Shown here in pieces: positions 10,866-23,090 of a stretch of 64,000 nucleotides of DNA. The position numbers were made by a program, and so were the translations under genes. Every line of letters begins with the position of its first letter. Position 1 is the first letter of the stretch. The notes under the pieces are model-generated. The model was not told where the DNA came from. It was given only the letters and a program-made list of their open reading frames with translations, and did no database searches. Where the stretch lies: positions 32,379,427-32,443,426 of the forward strand of contig NC_071397.1 of assembly GCF_022682495.2 (NCBI RefSeq). The letters run 5' to 3'. The DNA is from Desmodus rotundus (lineage: Eukaryota; Chordata; Mammalia; Chiroptera; Phyllostomidae).

Positions 10866-11047
10866 ATGGGTGTGATTATTGCAGGTCGTTCGCAGACTGA
10901 ATGCTTGCTGTGTTGTTTTCTGTGAACCGAATTTCTTTCTAGGACTTTGGTTTGGAGAATGCATACAGATAGCTCTTGTTGCCTATCCGATAAGCAAGGT
11001 GTTTTGGGCATACTAGATGGGCATTGTTAATTTTTATTATTATTTTC

Positions 11048-11278
11048 ATCAGTACCTATAGCTAACATTTGTAGGGCACTTACCATGTCGGATAGTATGT
11101 GAGGGAGCTGACACACTCCGTGGCACTTCATCCTCACAGCACATCTGGGAGGTGAGCACTGTTATTAATTCTATTTTAGAGACAAAGATATCAAGGTTCT
11201 CAGACCTACGTGACTCACCCAAGGCCACATTCTGGTAAACCTGGGTGTCAGGTTTTGAGCTCAGTTCTGCCTCCATGT
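11048..11278 (-). repeat. MIR SINE
   Basis: Antisense MIR: 'gctaacatttgtagggcac', 'cttcatcctcacagcaca', 'actcacccaaggccaca'. Confidence 0.75.
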
Positions 11279-12358
11279 TTGAAAGGAGGTATTTTCAAGG
11301 GTCCCTCTGGCAGGTGGTGTGGCAGTCAGAGCTTCTCCCTGTACCATTTGCGGCCTCCATCCTGACCCCCTGGCTACCAGCCTTTCCTTGATGCTAATTT
11401 AAGTCATTCAGAAGAGCAGGATCCCCGCCCCCACTCAGGAGGGTCAGCCTGCTCCAGGAGTTTGAGGAGCTTTTAAAGAGTGTGAAGTATTTCATGCTCA
11501 ATGGCTCATCTAAAATCTTTTAAAATTCCTGCGGGCCTCTGAGGTAAACTATTAGGAAAGGATGAATGTCTAGGGAGTGGCGAGGCTTGGGGCAATTCAA
11601 AGCAATCCCTGTAGCGAGAACATCCAGCAACTCAGGCTCCATTTCTTTCGGAAAGTTTTCTTTCTTTTTTCTTTTGGACACTGTCTGACTGGGATTATCA
11701 CATTGTGATTTTCTTGGATGCCTCAGAGCTCGGTGGAAAATGGAAAGCTAGTGTGAATGTTCTTTCCCTTCTCAGGGATTTGGAGTCTTATTCCTCTATG
11801 GTTTTAGCTTTCCGTGATTTGCTCTTTAATGTCATGGTCTACATGGAGCTAAAGAACATACAGTGCTATTATTTTGTTTTCCTGGGATTTCCTTCAGAGC
11901 TGCTATTGTTTATACTTTTTAACTTACTGTATTTGCAAAAATGCATTTGAGGTGGTTTCCAATAAAAAATAAATGTAATACAGTATAATTATAAACAAGC
12001 ATTCAAATATGGATCTGAAGTTAAGTACATGGTGATAAATAAATGCAGTGATTATCTAGGATGAGTAAATTACTACATTTGAGATTTAAATTTAGCTTTG
12101 AGCTTCTTGGTAAACAATGTAAGGGTGACATGATGGACTTTCAGACTTTTTAAACTGAAATAAAGGAAGTATTCAAACTGTTCTTGTAAAAGAGAATTCT
12201 TGGACCAAAATTCTAGTAGAAGAAATGTGTAAATTTGTATGTTACAGAAATTTATGAGGGAATAGATTCACATTTGCATATATATACATACACAGATACA
12301 CAAGCATAAACATCTGTATTAATCCCTGTGTGCATACACACACATATGTACAAAACAT
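11279..12358. other. No recognised gene; minor CA/TA tract
   Basis: Unique-looking sequence. An 81-codon plus-strand frame at 11705 lacks family motifs. A degraded CA/TA-rich patch lies at about 12275-12355. Confidence 0.45.
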
Positions 12359-12836
12359 AATAGATTAATGGCCACCCCAAGATGTCCACACGTTATTCCC
12401 TGAAATTTGTAAATACCCTAGATTAGGGGGATTTTGCAGATAGAATTAAGGTTGCTAAATATTTGACTTTAGAATAAGGAGATTATCCTGGATTGTCTGG
12501 ATTGGCTAATGCAATCACAAAGGTCCTTAAAAGTAGAAGAGGGAGGCAGAAGAGGAGGTCAGAGTAATAGAATGTGAGAAGGACTGAATCCACTGTTGTG
12601 GCTTTGAAGATGGAGAGAGGTGACCATGAGCCAAGGAATGCAGGCAGTCTTTAGACAGTGGGAGAGGCAAGGGAATGGATCTTCTCTGGAGCTTCCAGAA
12701 CAGAACATAGCTCTGCCAATACCTTATTTTAGCCCCATGAGGCCTGTGTCAGCCTTCTGACCTGCTCACCTGAAAAAGAATAAATTTGTATGAAGCTACT
12801 AAGTTTGTGGTAATTTGTTTTAATGGAAATAGAAAA
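12359..12836 (+). mobile_element. MaLR (MLT1-like) solo LTR
   Basis: An old ERVL-MaLR LTR in sense: 'aatggccaccccaagatgtcc', 'ttttgcagatagaattaagg', 'ttatcctggattgtctgg', 'ttgaagatggagagaggtgac', 'catgagccaaggaatg', ending 'actaagtttgtggtaatttg'. No internal retroviral sequence adjoins it, so it is a solo LTR. The exact subfamily cannot be fixed by eye. Confidence 0.75.
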
Positions 12837-13329
12837 ATTACCCCCCCCTTCCCCAACAGAAATTTATACACACAAATAAAATAGAGAAGAGCAGAAGAGG
12901 AGAGAGAATAAAGTACAAAGGGATCAGTCAAAATATTTCTATAGGGAATTAAGATAATTCAGTCCAGGTACCTTGATTGCAAAAATTCAACTTAGTTCTC
13001 ATATATAAGTACAATTGATTTCTTGACTCTTGGATATCTAGTAGGGTTTTTAACTTCAGTCCAGACCACAGTCAAATTCTTGATTTTATTCCCTCTTCAA
13101 AACTTGTTACTGACAACGATGTGCTGGAGGTGACTTCTCCCAGGTTCTGAAAGCCAATGTGGGACCATGTCTCACTCACTGGCATCATGTCTGTAGAATG
13201 AATTAGGCAATGATGGCAGTATTTATATATTGAAGTCAAACATAAATCAGGAATTTTTCTTTCTGAGAGTTTATTGTTAACATTTACCAGCATGCCACTG
13301 CTCTCTGATTTTTCCCATCTCAATAAGTG
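12837..13329. other. No recognised feature
   Basis: Unique-looking sequence with an 83-codon minus-strand frame at 13072 that shows no family motif. Confidence 0.4.
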
Positions 13330-14060
13330 GTATGACTATGTACCCAGTTGCTAAAAACCTAAGGGTCATCTTTGATTCCTCTTTCCCTTATGGCCTATAT
13401 CTAATCAATTGTCTAATCCTGCCACATGTACCACCAATTCACGTCCACTTTTTCTTATCTCCACAGTTCACTTCTCTTGTCTAAGCTGCCATTACATCTT
13501 GCTTGGACTATTTCAATGGGCTTATAATGACCTTCTAGATTCCATTGTTGTCTCCCTACAATGTTTTAAAAATGTAGATTATATGTCAATTCACTGCTTA
13601 AAACCCTCCCTGGCCCTTAGAGTAAAACCCAATCTCCTTAACTCCAGCCAGCAACGACTTCCTTTCCTTACCTTGCCTGAACTTTCTAGTTTTATCTTGT
13701 CTTCTCTCCAACCAGCTTCCTACGTTCTGGTCACATCGCTCTTTCTCTTCTTCAGTTCACCAAGCTCACTTCCTGTCTTAAGGACTTTGCCATAGCAGTT
13801 CCCTTTGCCAAGAATGTCCCTTTCCATCTCCCCAGTCCTTTGTGTGGCTACCTCCTTCCTATCATTCAGGATTTAGCTTAAATGTCTCCACCTCAGAGAG
13901 ACTTTTCCCGGCCACCCAACATGAAGTAGTCTTTAACATTCCTAAAATATCACCTAATAACATTTTCATCTTGTTACCTGTTCGTACCTACTATTTCCTT
14001 GTTCATTTATAGTGCCTAGCATACAGTAGACTCTTTAAGAATTGCTAGCTGAAAAATGCA
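13330..14060 (+). repeat. LINE-2 3' end
   Basis: A long sense L2 match: 'aaccctccctggcccttagag', 'ggactttgccatagcagttcc', 'gcttaaatgtctccacctca', 'gagagacttttcccggccac', ending 'agtgcctagcatacagtag'. A 128-codon plus-strand frame over it (13409-13795) is repeat-derived. Confidence 0.75.
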
Positions 14061-15044
14061 TTGACTTAGAGTGTTTAAAACATTGAGTAGAAACATGTTC
14101 CATAGAGAGCTTCTTTCCTGTCTGGGACCTAGTAGCAGGTGTTGGTGGTAAAAGTTGTCACCCCTGGCATGGGATAACAAAGTAGAAAATGGTTGGGGTG
14201 GCAAAGTGTACGTTAGAAGGTCAAACAATCAAGGTGTCTAAGTGTCAGAGATCAGGATGGGAATGGTGACTAAGAAATGCTGAACTCTAAGCAAGAGAAG
14301 TATGGAGGCAGAATGCATGGGCCAGTCCTTGGTCCAGATAGGCAGGGGACTCAGGCAATCTTGCCCAATTCTATAAGATGGCACTTACCTATGTCTGAAG
14401 CCCTTCTTCTGGCCCAGATTTGCCATTCTAAAGGCCTAATGCACATATATCACATATCACAACCACGTGTAAGATTTAACTGCACATTTGCTTAGCCAGA
14501 GGACCCATTTCTTGGCTACTTCACATAAAGAGAACTTGATTATACTTTTAACAAAAGTTAGTTAGTATTATGTCATCCTTACTCTTAGAATCTTTCTCTG
14601 TAACCTAGAGGTTTTAGTTTATTATATCTTTGAGAAGGAGAATGGTTTATATAGCACATCTGGCTTAGGGCAGATATGGTGGTCACGAAGGAGGAAAACT
14701 CAAACCATTCACATAAAACAACCAGAACAGGATGGACAAATAATGAGGACTCAATGATATGATGATGGTAGCAGTATGGTAATAATAATTCTCTTCTGCA
14801 TGTTAAGTCTCAGACAGTTTGGTATAAGAATTCCATTCCTTTTATCCTTTCTCTTCAAGTTTTCCTTTTTAATCCTTTAATTGACTTTAGATAATATCCA
14901 AATATGTTTGTTTGTATGTTTGTTTTTTAAGAGTTAAAGTCCTACAAGTTCTTTATTAATTAGGTGGGCTCAGGACATGCTAATGTTCTATTAAGCAAGA
15001 GAGGTACTTCCTGAGATTGGCAATTTAATAACATTTTTGCAAGT
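14061..15044. other. No recognised feature
   Basis: About 1 kb of unique-looking sequence. Short frames near 14016 and 14277 have no motif. Confidence 0.4.
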
Positions 15045-15140
15045 TAAAAAAAGTTACTTAATTTCTACTATGCACAAAGTACTGTGGAGAAATGGGCTCT
15101 GTCTTCCAGCAGCTTACACTCTAGTTAAAATTTTAACAGC
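15045..15140 (-). repeat. L2-like fragment
   Basis: 'tctactatgcacaaagtactg' is followed by 'ctgtcttccagcagcttacac', as in antisense L2. Confidence 0.5.
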
Positions 15141-15799
15141 GTGTCTGGAACCTTGTTTAATAAACAGAAAGAGGAAGAGCATTTTTTGTTTCCCGTGCCA
15201 GTGCTCCCCAGCTGGCAATGCTGGAAATTACATGATAATGGAAATAAAAAATTGAGCATCATCCCACATTATCAGGAAGGATACTTCAAATTCCATTTAA
15301 AAGCTGAATCATTCTTGTGGTAGTTTGAATAGCATCTAAAGTTGAATTATTGCAGATGAGAAAAATCCTCTCAGGATAAGAAGAAGAAAATATGTCTTAT
15401 AAACATAACATTTGACACATTAAAAATGAAGAACACTTTATTTTTACAACTTTATATCTCTTAACATTAAAAATAATTTGCTATGTAGATAATTAGAGGA
15501 GATAAAATAGGGGCTAGATTTGCCAATGGTTATTTTCTTTGGCTGTAGATGATAATAAGTGAAGAACACTCCTACATATAAATAGAAGGCAGTCAAATTC
15601 TGGGTAGGTGAGGCTGAGTGATGGAGATCATTGTGTACTGGCAGCAGCCAGCAGAACTGATGGTAATTTTCTGTTTTTTGCATGATGGCTTCCTCACTTA
15701 AGATCTACATTTTGGGTGAAGTATTATGGCTAGAACATCATTTTGAACAATAACACTTAGTACTTTAGGATCTGATTAATTTACATAATAAACATTTTT
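15141..15799. other. No recognised feature
   Basis: AT-rich. No transposon or coding signature seen. Confidence 0.4.
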
Positions 15800-16330
15800 G
15801 ATATGCAAATTGTATTTCAAGGCACTGGATCGGGGACTGCAAATATAACCCTAGGTGTGTCAGACAAACTCCCTGCCTCCACGGAACTGACAGTATAGCA
15901 GAGCGACAGATTACACAAGTGATTAAGAATGTGATGGGTAGTTCTTGGAAATTCAGTGTTATGGAATCACATAACCAGGCAACCCTATTTAGTTTGGGTA
16001 AGAAAGTTTATATAAGGAAGTGACATTCAAGTTCAGAAACCAAGGATTATTAGAAGTTAGCCAAATGAAGTGAGTTGTGTGTTTGTTTGTTAAAGAAACA
16101 GAGATGCAGTGCTGGGTCAGAAAAACAAGATGAGTTATGAAAATTCCAGGCTGAGGAAGCCACATGTGAGGGGACCTAGATGGGAATGAAGTACAGCGAG
16201 TGGGGGGATCTGGCAGGAGATGAGGCTGCAGAAATAAGCATGAACCTGAACATTCAGGGTCGTGCCAGGGTTCTTCTAATGCCTTGTCGTGAGGGTAATG
16301 AGGGGCTCAGGAAGGCACTTAAGGAGGGAA
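15800..16330 (-). repeat. L2 fragment, longer antisense copy
   Basis: Starts with the L2 end ('aaggcactggatcggggact', 'tccctgcctccacggaact') and continues into upstream L2 ('ggcaggagatgaggctgcag', 'aatgaggggctcagg'). A 149-codon plus-strand frame at 16180 overlaps this repeat and its flank and is not a gene. Confidence 0.55.
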
Positions 16331-16621
16331 TTTTGTTTTGTAAGAAAAGATACCTCTGGCATAAGCATGACAAGGCTGGAAATGAAAGCATCTCTCAATG
16401 GCCCGTTGTAGAAATCAAGGTGAGTGGGCAGTTTGGGCGGGCTCCTTCTCCTGGCTCAGTTGTTAAGTCCTTTCAGCCATCCTATGCAATGCTTCTGTCA
16501 TTCACTCTCTGTTTTCATTTCTACTGTGCTTGGGAAAAACTACTTCTTTCTTCCCCAGGTCTTTCCAATCTTCAATCTATTTGTAAACCATGGACATTTA
16601 ATTTCCCCCCTCTTTTATTTT
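16331..16621. other. No recognised feature
   Basis: A short spacer between L2 and HAL1 with no motif. Confidence 0.4.
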
Positions 16622-18651
16622 TTATTTAAAAATATTTTATTGATTATGCTACTATAGTTGTCCCAATTTTTCCCCTTTGCCCCCCCCTTTGCCCATGGGT
16701 CATGCATATAAGTTCTTCAGCTACACCATTTCCTATACTGTTCTTAAGATCTCCCTGCCTATTCTGTACCTACCAATTTGTGCTTCTTAATCCCTGTACC
16801 TTCTCTAGCATTATCCCCCTCCTCCTTCCCAACTGATAACCCTCCAAATGATCTATATATTTATGACTCTGTTTCTGTTCTGCTTGTTTGCTCAGTTTAT
16901 TTTTTAGATTCAATTGTTGATAGTTGTGAATTTATTCCATTTTAATGTTCATAGTTGTGATCTTATTCTTTTTCTTAAATAAGTCCTTTTAACATTTCAT
17001 ATCATAGTGGCTTGGTGATAATGAACTCCTTTAGCTTTATCTTGTCTGGGAAGCACTTTATCTGCTTTTCCATTCTAAATGATAGCTTTGCTGGATAGAG
17101 TAATGTAGGCTATAGGTCCTTGCTTTTCATCACTTTGAATACTTCTTGCCAATCCCTTCTTGCCTGCAAGATTTCTTTTGAGAAATCTGCTGACAGTCTT
17201 ATGGGAACTCCTTTGTAGGTAATTGTCTCCTTTTCTCTTGCTGCATTTAAGATTCTCTCTTTATCTCTTACCTTTGGCATTTTAATTATGATGTGTCTTG
17301 GTGTGGTCCTCTTTGAGTCCATCTTGTTTGGGACTCTCTGTGCTTTCTAGACTTTTATGTCTACTTTCTTCACCGAATTAGGGAAATCTTCTTTCACTAT
17401 TTTTTCAAATAAGTTTTCAATTTCTTGCTCTTTCTCTTATCCTTCCAGCACCCCTACGATTTGAATGTTGGTACATTTGAAGTTGTCCAGAGGCTACTTA
17501 CCCTATCCTCACTTTTTTGGGCTCTTTTTCTTCTTGCTGTTCTAGCTGATTTTTTTTTTCCTCCTTGTGTTCCAAATCATTGATTTGATTCTCAGCTTCA
17601 TCCACTCCACTGTTGATTCCCTGTACATTTTTCTTTATTTCACTTAGTGTAAGCTTCATTTCTGCCTGGGTCTTTTTTATGCTGTTGAAGTAACCAGTGA
17701 GTTCCTTTAGGATCCTAATAACCAGTGTTTTGAACTCTACGTCTAGTAGATTCCTTATCATCATATTGTTTAGTCTTTTTCTGAAGTTTTGATCTGTTCT
17801 TTCATTTGGGTCATGTTTCTTTGTTTCCTCATTTTGGCAGCCTCCCTGTTTTTGTTTCTATGTATTAGGTAGAGCTGCTATGACTCCCTATCTTAGTAGT
17901 GTGGCCTAGTGTAGAAAAGCGTACCTGTAAGTTCAATGGGGTGGAGCCTTAGGTAATCACTTGGTTGGGCAACCCATGTGAACCAGGTTGATGCACTCTC
18001 AGATACGGTGCTGCCTGCTCTGAGGCTCTGTGTAGAGGAGGGCTCAGAAAAGGGCCAGTGGCCACTGCCTGGCCTGTGGAATTTTTCCTGGAGGAAGCTG
18101 TCCCCTGGCACTTACCCTGATGCCAGACACTTCAATTTCTCCCTGTTTGCCTCTGGTGCTCCTCAAGCTGCTGCCTGGTGCTGTAGTCCAGAGGGAGTGA
18201 GTCTGTGTAAGTCCTAAGAGCACTGGGGCCCTTTAAGAGGAGATGTGTGAGAATCCTGCAGTTTCTTTTGCCATCCCAAATCCCAGTGGTTTTTATAGTC
18301 AGAACATATGGGGACTTATCTTCCTGGCACTGGAACCCTGGGCTGGGTGGTCTGGTGTGGGGATCCCTCACTTCTAAGATATCCCTCCTGATTTTTATCC
18401 AGCACGCATGGGTATGGGACTGCCTGTTCTGTGTCTCTGCATCTCTGCATCACATGTCTCCACATCTCCAACCCTGCTACCCATATGAATGAATGTGACT
18501 TCTTTAATTCCTCGGTTGTCAGAATTCCTTACAGCTTGATTTTCTAATGATTCTGGCTGATAGTCGTTTTGTAGTTTAGTTGTAATTTTTCCTGTGTTTA
18601 TGCAAGGACATGAACTGTGTTAAGCTATGCCTCTATCTTGACTGGAAGTCC
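16622..18651 (-). mobile_element. Complete-length HAL1 element
   Basis: On the minus strand: 5' end at about 18651 (CTTCCAGTCAAGATAG), 5'UTR to 17815, ORF1 remnant 17814-16975, 3'UTR with the 'catgacccatggg' segment, then the terminus 'actatagtagcataatcaat' and an A/T-rich tail near 16622. No ORF2 lies between ORF1 and the tail. The 5'UTR matches those at 1-1312, 36.8-38.1 and 53.6-54.8 kb but not the 1902 copy. No convincing duplication was found, which suggests an older insertion. Confidence 0.8.
16975..17814 (-). pseudogene. HAL1 ORF1 remnant
   Basis: The start ATG at 17814 is followed by a broken frame. One open block (17764-17498) encodes FKTLVIRILKELTGYF and a charged coiled-coil-like stretch. 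A second (17322-17110) encodes the C-terminal domain with TPRHIIIKMP, GVPIRLSADFS and QARRDWQEVF. Several frameshifts and stops separate them, so no functional protein is expected. Confidence 0.8.
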
Positions 18652-18689
18652 AAGTTAATCTTCTTTAAACACTGAGAACACACATATAT

Positions 18690-19065
18690 ATCTTTTCCTC
18701 TTTTAAAAAAGCATATCAATGCCTCTCTAATGAGCTCAAACTCCCTAGCTGTGTGTTTCTGGTTTCCTTCTACTTCTGATGCTCTAGCTCTCCTGTCAGC
18801 TCATTGGTCTCCTGATTGGCCTCCAGCGCATCCTGAACACCTCACCACTCCTGCTGGGCTCTATTGTCTTCCCCTGCCCAAAGTGACTTTCTTCCCACTT
18901 TACTGAATCTTACCTGATTCTGAAGCTGCAACTCTTTTCTGGGAAGCCATCTCAGATTTCATCTTTCTTCTTAATTTCTCATTTCAGGGAACCCTATGGA
19001 ACTAATTATCTTAACAACCACCATCTTCCATTGTTATTCATTATTTAAATATGTGTCTTGGCTCA
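18690..19065 (+). repeat. L2 fragment
   Basis: Sense L2-like order: 'cctccagcgcatcctgaac', 'ctgaagctgcaactcttttc', 'tgggaagccatctcagattt', 'ctatggaactaattatctt'. Confidence 0.5.
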
Positions 19066-19069
19066 GTGA

Positions 19070-19430
19070 TTGTTGGTTTGAATAGTTAGTTGTGTGTCTC
19101 CAAAATTCATATGTTGAAATCCTACTCCCTAATGAAATGGTATTAGGTGGTAAGGCCTTTTGTAAGTAATGAAGATTAGATGAGGGCTCTGCCCTCATGA
19201 ATGGGATTAATGCCTTTATAAGAGTCAGAAGAGACTTTGCTGTGCTCTGCTGTGCAAAGAAGAAGTCATGTCTGCAGCCTGGAAAATGGCTTTCACAGGA
19301 ACTCAGCCATGCTAGGACCCTGCTCTTGGACTTCTAGTCTCCAGAAGTGTGGGAAATAAATTTCTATTGTTTATAAGCCACCCAGCCTACAGTATTTTGG
19401 TATAGCAGCCCAAACTAAAATAATTGGATT
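19070..19430 (+). mobile_element. MaLR (MLT1/MST-like) solo LTR
   Basis: Contains 'ctccaaaattcatatgttga', 'aatcctactccctaatg', 'gccctcatgaatgggattaa', 'ccagaagtgtgggaaataaa' and 'ataagccacccagcctac', in the standard MaLR LTR order. No internal region is attached. Confidence 0.8.
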
Positions 19431-19693
19431 GAAGATTTCTTCTACAAACACAAAATATACAAAATTGATGAGGAGTAATGTGTTACCAAAGGTATGCTTC
19501 TGTCAGTACCTTAAATAATACAAATATCAGTTAAACATAATTTATAGCTTCTAACCACCTTATTATTTTAGGCTAACATTTATTTTCCAAAATATATTTT
19601 ACTTTTAAATGAAATCTATCTGTCTAGGTGTGTATATAAATATGTACATATTTATATATATATATAGATACATATCATTTTACTTTTGAATGA
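19431..19693. repeat. AT-rich spacer with ~81 bp partial duplication
   Basis: 'ttttacttttaaatgaaat' at about 19598 recurs as 'ttttacttttgaatgaaat' at about 19679, each followed by TA/TG-rich sequence. Confidence 0.45.
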
Positions 19694-19711
19694 AATATAT
19701 ATACATGTATA

Positions 19712-19782
<71 letters not shown>
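19694..19782. repeat. Compound microsatellite (TA)n(TG)n(TA)n(GA)n
   Basis: Successive pure blocks: TG at about 19711-19723, TA to about 19753 and GA to 19782. Confidence 0.95.
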
Positions 19783-19784
<2 letters not shown>

Positions 19785-20264
19785 AGGAAAATTCTTTTCT
19801 TTGAAGAGTAAATCACTTTTTTAAATAAGAAAATAAGGAGACTGTGTATATTGCTTTAGCACAGATGAATGAATTCTTTTCATATTTTGGAAAGAAGAGT
19901 CTGTGATTAGTGAAAATGTTTTATGGAAATATTTAAAACTTGTGTTTATACATGGATTAAATCCCTCTTCCTTTCAGTATAAATATTTTTGCAGAACAGA
20001 CACAATATTCTGTGCTGGGATATTACTTTCTGCTCTACCTATACTGTGTTGAACTTAGAAAAGCATGTGCTGTGTCAAATCAGAGTCTGCCTTACTTATC
20101 ATTTTGATTAATAATGACTACTGGGGATGCCTAGTATTTCTTCATTGAAGGTTACTGTATCACTTGATTACTTTGTGTCTCCTTCAAGCCTAACTAGAAC
20201 TATATTCAACTAATTATAAGCAGGTTATTTTATTTGACTCAAAATGAAGAAACAAGGTTTGAAA
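19783..20264. other. No recognised feature
   Basis: AT-rich sequence without gene or repeat signature. Confidence 0.4.
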
Positions 20265-20340
20265 AATTCACTCATTCATTACTCAATAATACCTGTTGAA
20301 TGATCACAGGGTGTCACATTGTATTAATTCCTGAAAAATC
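20265..20340 (-). repeat. L2-like fragment
   Basis: 'cattcattactcaataatacc' is followed by 'tgttgaatgatcacagggtg', as in antisense L2. Confidence 0.45.
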
Positions 20341-22182
20341 CCTCACTTCTTTTGTCTAGAGGGAAATTAAGGAAAGAAAACCAGCCATTATAGCACAACA
20401 CACACACATATTGTGATAGGGTGGCTTGAAGAACTATAATGTGCTTTGGAGTAACTGAATCCAAGCATCAGAAAAGACTTCTATAAAAAATGACCACCAT
20501 AGATGGTGCAAAGGTCCTATGGCAAGAGGACACTCTTGGAATACAGGAGTGGAGAGGTGGGGGCAGAGGATGGAGGGAAAGGCATGGTTGAAGAAATCCT
20601 AGGGTATTCTGGATGGAGCCATGTTGGAGAAGATTGGAGCTCTAAAGAGAATATCTTCCCAGTGAAACTTTCCTATTTTTTATTTTTTACTCTTTATCTT
20701 AAGAAACATTTTTAAGGAGAAAGTTACCTCCAAGTCAACCAGCCAAGATTTTAGAAGGCAGAACTTGTTTATTCTTTATAACACAAGAGTTAAAGACTCT
20801 GTCCTTTTTCCCAGCCTCTTAGGGATTTTTTTTTTAAAGCACAGGGACATGAACTACAGTTGTAGTTGATGGAGTTACTGAGCCAAGTTGCTGGAAAGGA
20901 ATACTTCCGCCAGAAGTCTTTATCCCCTGAAAGAATATTTGCCTGTCTGTGGAATGGAACCTTAGAGCTGTGGAAATATTATTTATATGGGGCTCAGAAT
21001 TCTTTAATAAGACAAGAATGTTAGGGGAATGGGAAGTAATAGATGTTATACTACCTGAAGAATCTGAAATCTTGTTAGCTGCTTTAAAAGAGATTTTCAA
21101 GTCAGTTATTAGTAATCAGGATCATAATTAGGTATTTTCCTTACCATTTTCATCATTAGTGACTCAAATTCCTTACAATACAATATTATAGATGACATGA
21201 GCAGAGACAGAAACAAGGGAAGAAGGATCCAAATGGCCACCAGGAAGCTTTGCCTTATTTTTCACATGAATGGCCACAATTTGAAGAACACTAGTTTGAT
21301 TTGAGGAGCTCTCCAACTTGTTTCAAAGGACAATCCAGTCCAATTTGTATAGAGAGATGGAGTACCTGAGTCTAGTTCCAAACTTCCTTCTAGGGATTTA
21401 GAATATAGAAAGCATTTTTTTTTTAAAGAAAAAAATTCTGCCAAGTTTTCTTTTTTCTTCCTTTTTTCTTAATGTTGATGTAGATTTAAGCTTTGGCATT
21501 TCAATATATATTTGAAGTGACTATCCATATGGAATACCATCCAGTAGAAGAAAAAAGTATTTCCAGATGCTATTCCTGTTTAAGCAAATGTTAGACTTGG
21601 CGGAAATCAGAGGGATTTTGCCACCTGATGTTGCAGCTCCCCAAATGACTGTCTGCTTCTGCCACCGTGGCAGACAAAATGGATGGCAGGAGGTACCATC
21701 CCCACAGCTTTTTCTCTTCATTTTCCATCTCAGAGAGTACTGAGCCTTGCAGTTGGAAAGCCAGTCTTTCCTGATCATTGGGCAGTCCTTATGTTTTCCT
21801 TCACTGTTACAGGAAGCTGCCTTTATGATTGTGAAGAGGTCTGCTGAGGGCTGCAGTTTGACCATAGGCAAGATAGCAGATTCTATTTAACAACTGTCTG
21901 AACTTCAGAAGCACCATCACTGAAGGTCATGTAGATTTGAAACTGAGGCAACACTATACAAGATGTGTTGCCTAAATTTCTAGACGTCTTTGACCTGGGA
22001 GGTTACCAGTCCTTGACCAAGATACTCTTGCTCTGTCCCTCATTATGAGATTGTATCTTTTCTAATTTCTTTAATATAGAAGGATGGTGATAGTAAATGA
22101 TAGACATTTCTGTTTTTTTAACCAAATTTTAGGGAAACAAAGAGTTGCCAGTTATGTTAGTGAGACTTTTTCTTTTTTTATT
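20341..22182. other. Long stretch with no recognised gene
   Basis: Unique-looking. Open frames at 20503 (70 codons), 20834 (88, minus) and 21521 (116, minus) have no recognised domain or start context. T-rich tracts lie near 20828 and 21415-21470. Confidence 0.4.
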
Positions 22183-22398
22183 TATATTTTTAAATATTTT
22201 ATTTATTTATTTTTTAGAGAGAGAGGAAGGGAAGGAAAAAAGAGAGGGAGAGAAATACCAATGTGTGGTTGCCCCTCCAGTTCCCCCAACTGGAGACCTG
22301 GCTCACAACCCAGGCATGTGCCCTGACTGGAAATTGAACTGGTGACCCCTTGGTTCATAAGCCCACACTCAACCCACTGAGCTACACCAGCCATGGCT
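22183..22398 (-). mobile_element. VES-type bat SINE
   Basis: Antisense VES with a TTTA-rich tail (22183-22216), GA-rich block, 'aatgtgtggttgcccctcc', 'acaacccaggcatgtgccc', and a head ending 'ccactgagctacaccagcc'. Same head subgroup as 8136 and 58693. Confidence 0.9.
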
Positions 22399-23005
22399 AG
22401 TTAGTCTTTTAAAAAATGGTCAAGAACTATGAGGGGCCTGAGATTTTTCTTGCAAGCTGATAAGTTAGTGTGTTGCAGTTTGTTGGATGCTGGCAGAAGA
22501 TAAGGGACTCCTAAATCAGAGACAAAGGACTTGCTTTTTCGTGGAGCAACAAGCAGTGTGGGCATCGGAGTATTCGCATCAGTTCCCTGAGTCCAAAGGG
22601 CAATACAAACAGGGCCAGATGACACCAGCACATGCAGCGGGTTCATGAGAGGAGAGTTTAGGAACCTTGAATCTTTTGTTCGATAAGCATGCTGCCCTTT
22701 GTAGGAGAGAGACACCATCACTATCCTGCAAGGCTATATGCTACGGAAAGAGTCTGGAATGAGAGGCAATGTGTCACATGTAGAAGAGCAAAAGAACCAC
22801 GCCAATTTTCTCTCAACAAAAAATATTTTTTCCAGTGGGTCAAATCTCTAAGTCTGGAAACTATGGAATTACATGTAATTCCAGAGAATAAGGAGGAAGG
22901 AAATTAGAAGCAAAAAAGAGATAAGGACAGTTACTTTGTGCAAGTATGTGGAGGTGACAATTTTTTTCCCTGAGATTTTATATCTAAGTGACTCCTAATT
23001 CCAAG
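22399..23005. other. No recognised feature
   Basis: A minus-strand frame of 106 codons (22401-22721) has no recognisable motif. Confidence 0.4.
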
Positions 23006-23020
23006 TGATTAACCAGCTTT

Positions 23021-23075
23021 ATTTATTTATTTATTTATAATTTTTAATTTTTATTGTTGTTCAATTACTGTTGTC
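23021..23075 (-). mobile_element. 55 bp micro-insertion of an L1 3' end
   Basis: The antisense L1 terminus ('attgttgttcaattac', 'tgttgtc') plus an A/T tail sits between perfect 15 bp direct repeats, tgattaaccagcttt, at 23006-23020 and 23076-23090. On the minus strand the site reads TT/AAAAGC, typical of L1 endonuclease. The end type is that of ORF2-carrying L1, as at 44.6 kb. Confidence 0.85.
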
Positions 23076-23090
23076 TGATTAACCAGCTTT

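Noticed and set aside
12359..12836. Full endogenous retrovirus at the MaLR LTRs
   Set aside because: No gag, pol or env-like sequence adjoins any of the three LTRs; they are solo LTRs.
13409..13795. 128-codon open frame
   Set aside because: It lies wholly inside an L2 3' end.
16180..16629. 149-codon open frame
   Set aside because: It starts in an antisense L2 and runs into the HAL1 3' flank. No domain is visible.
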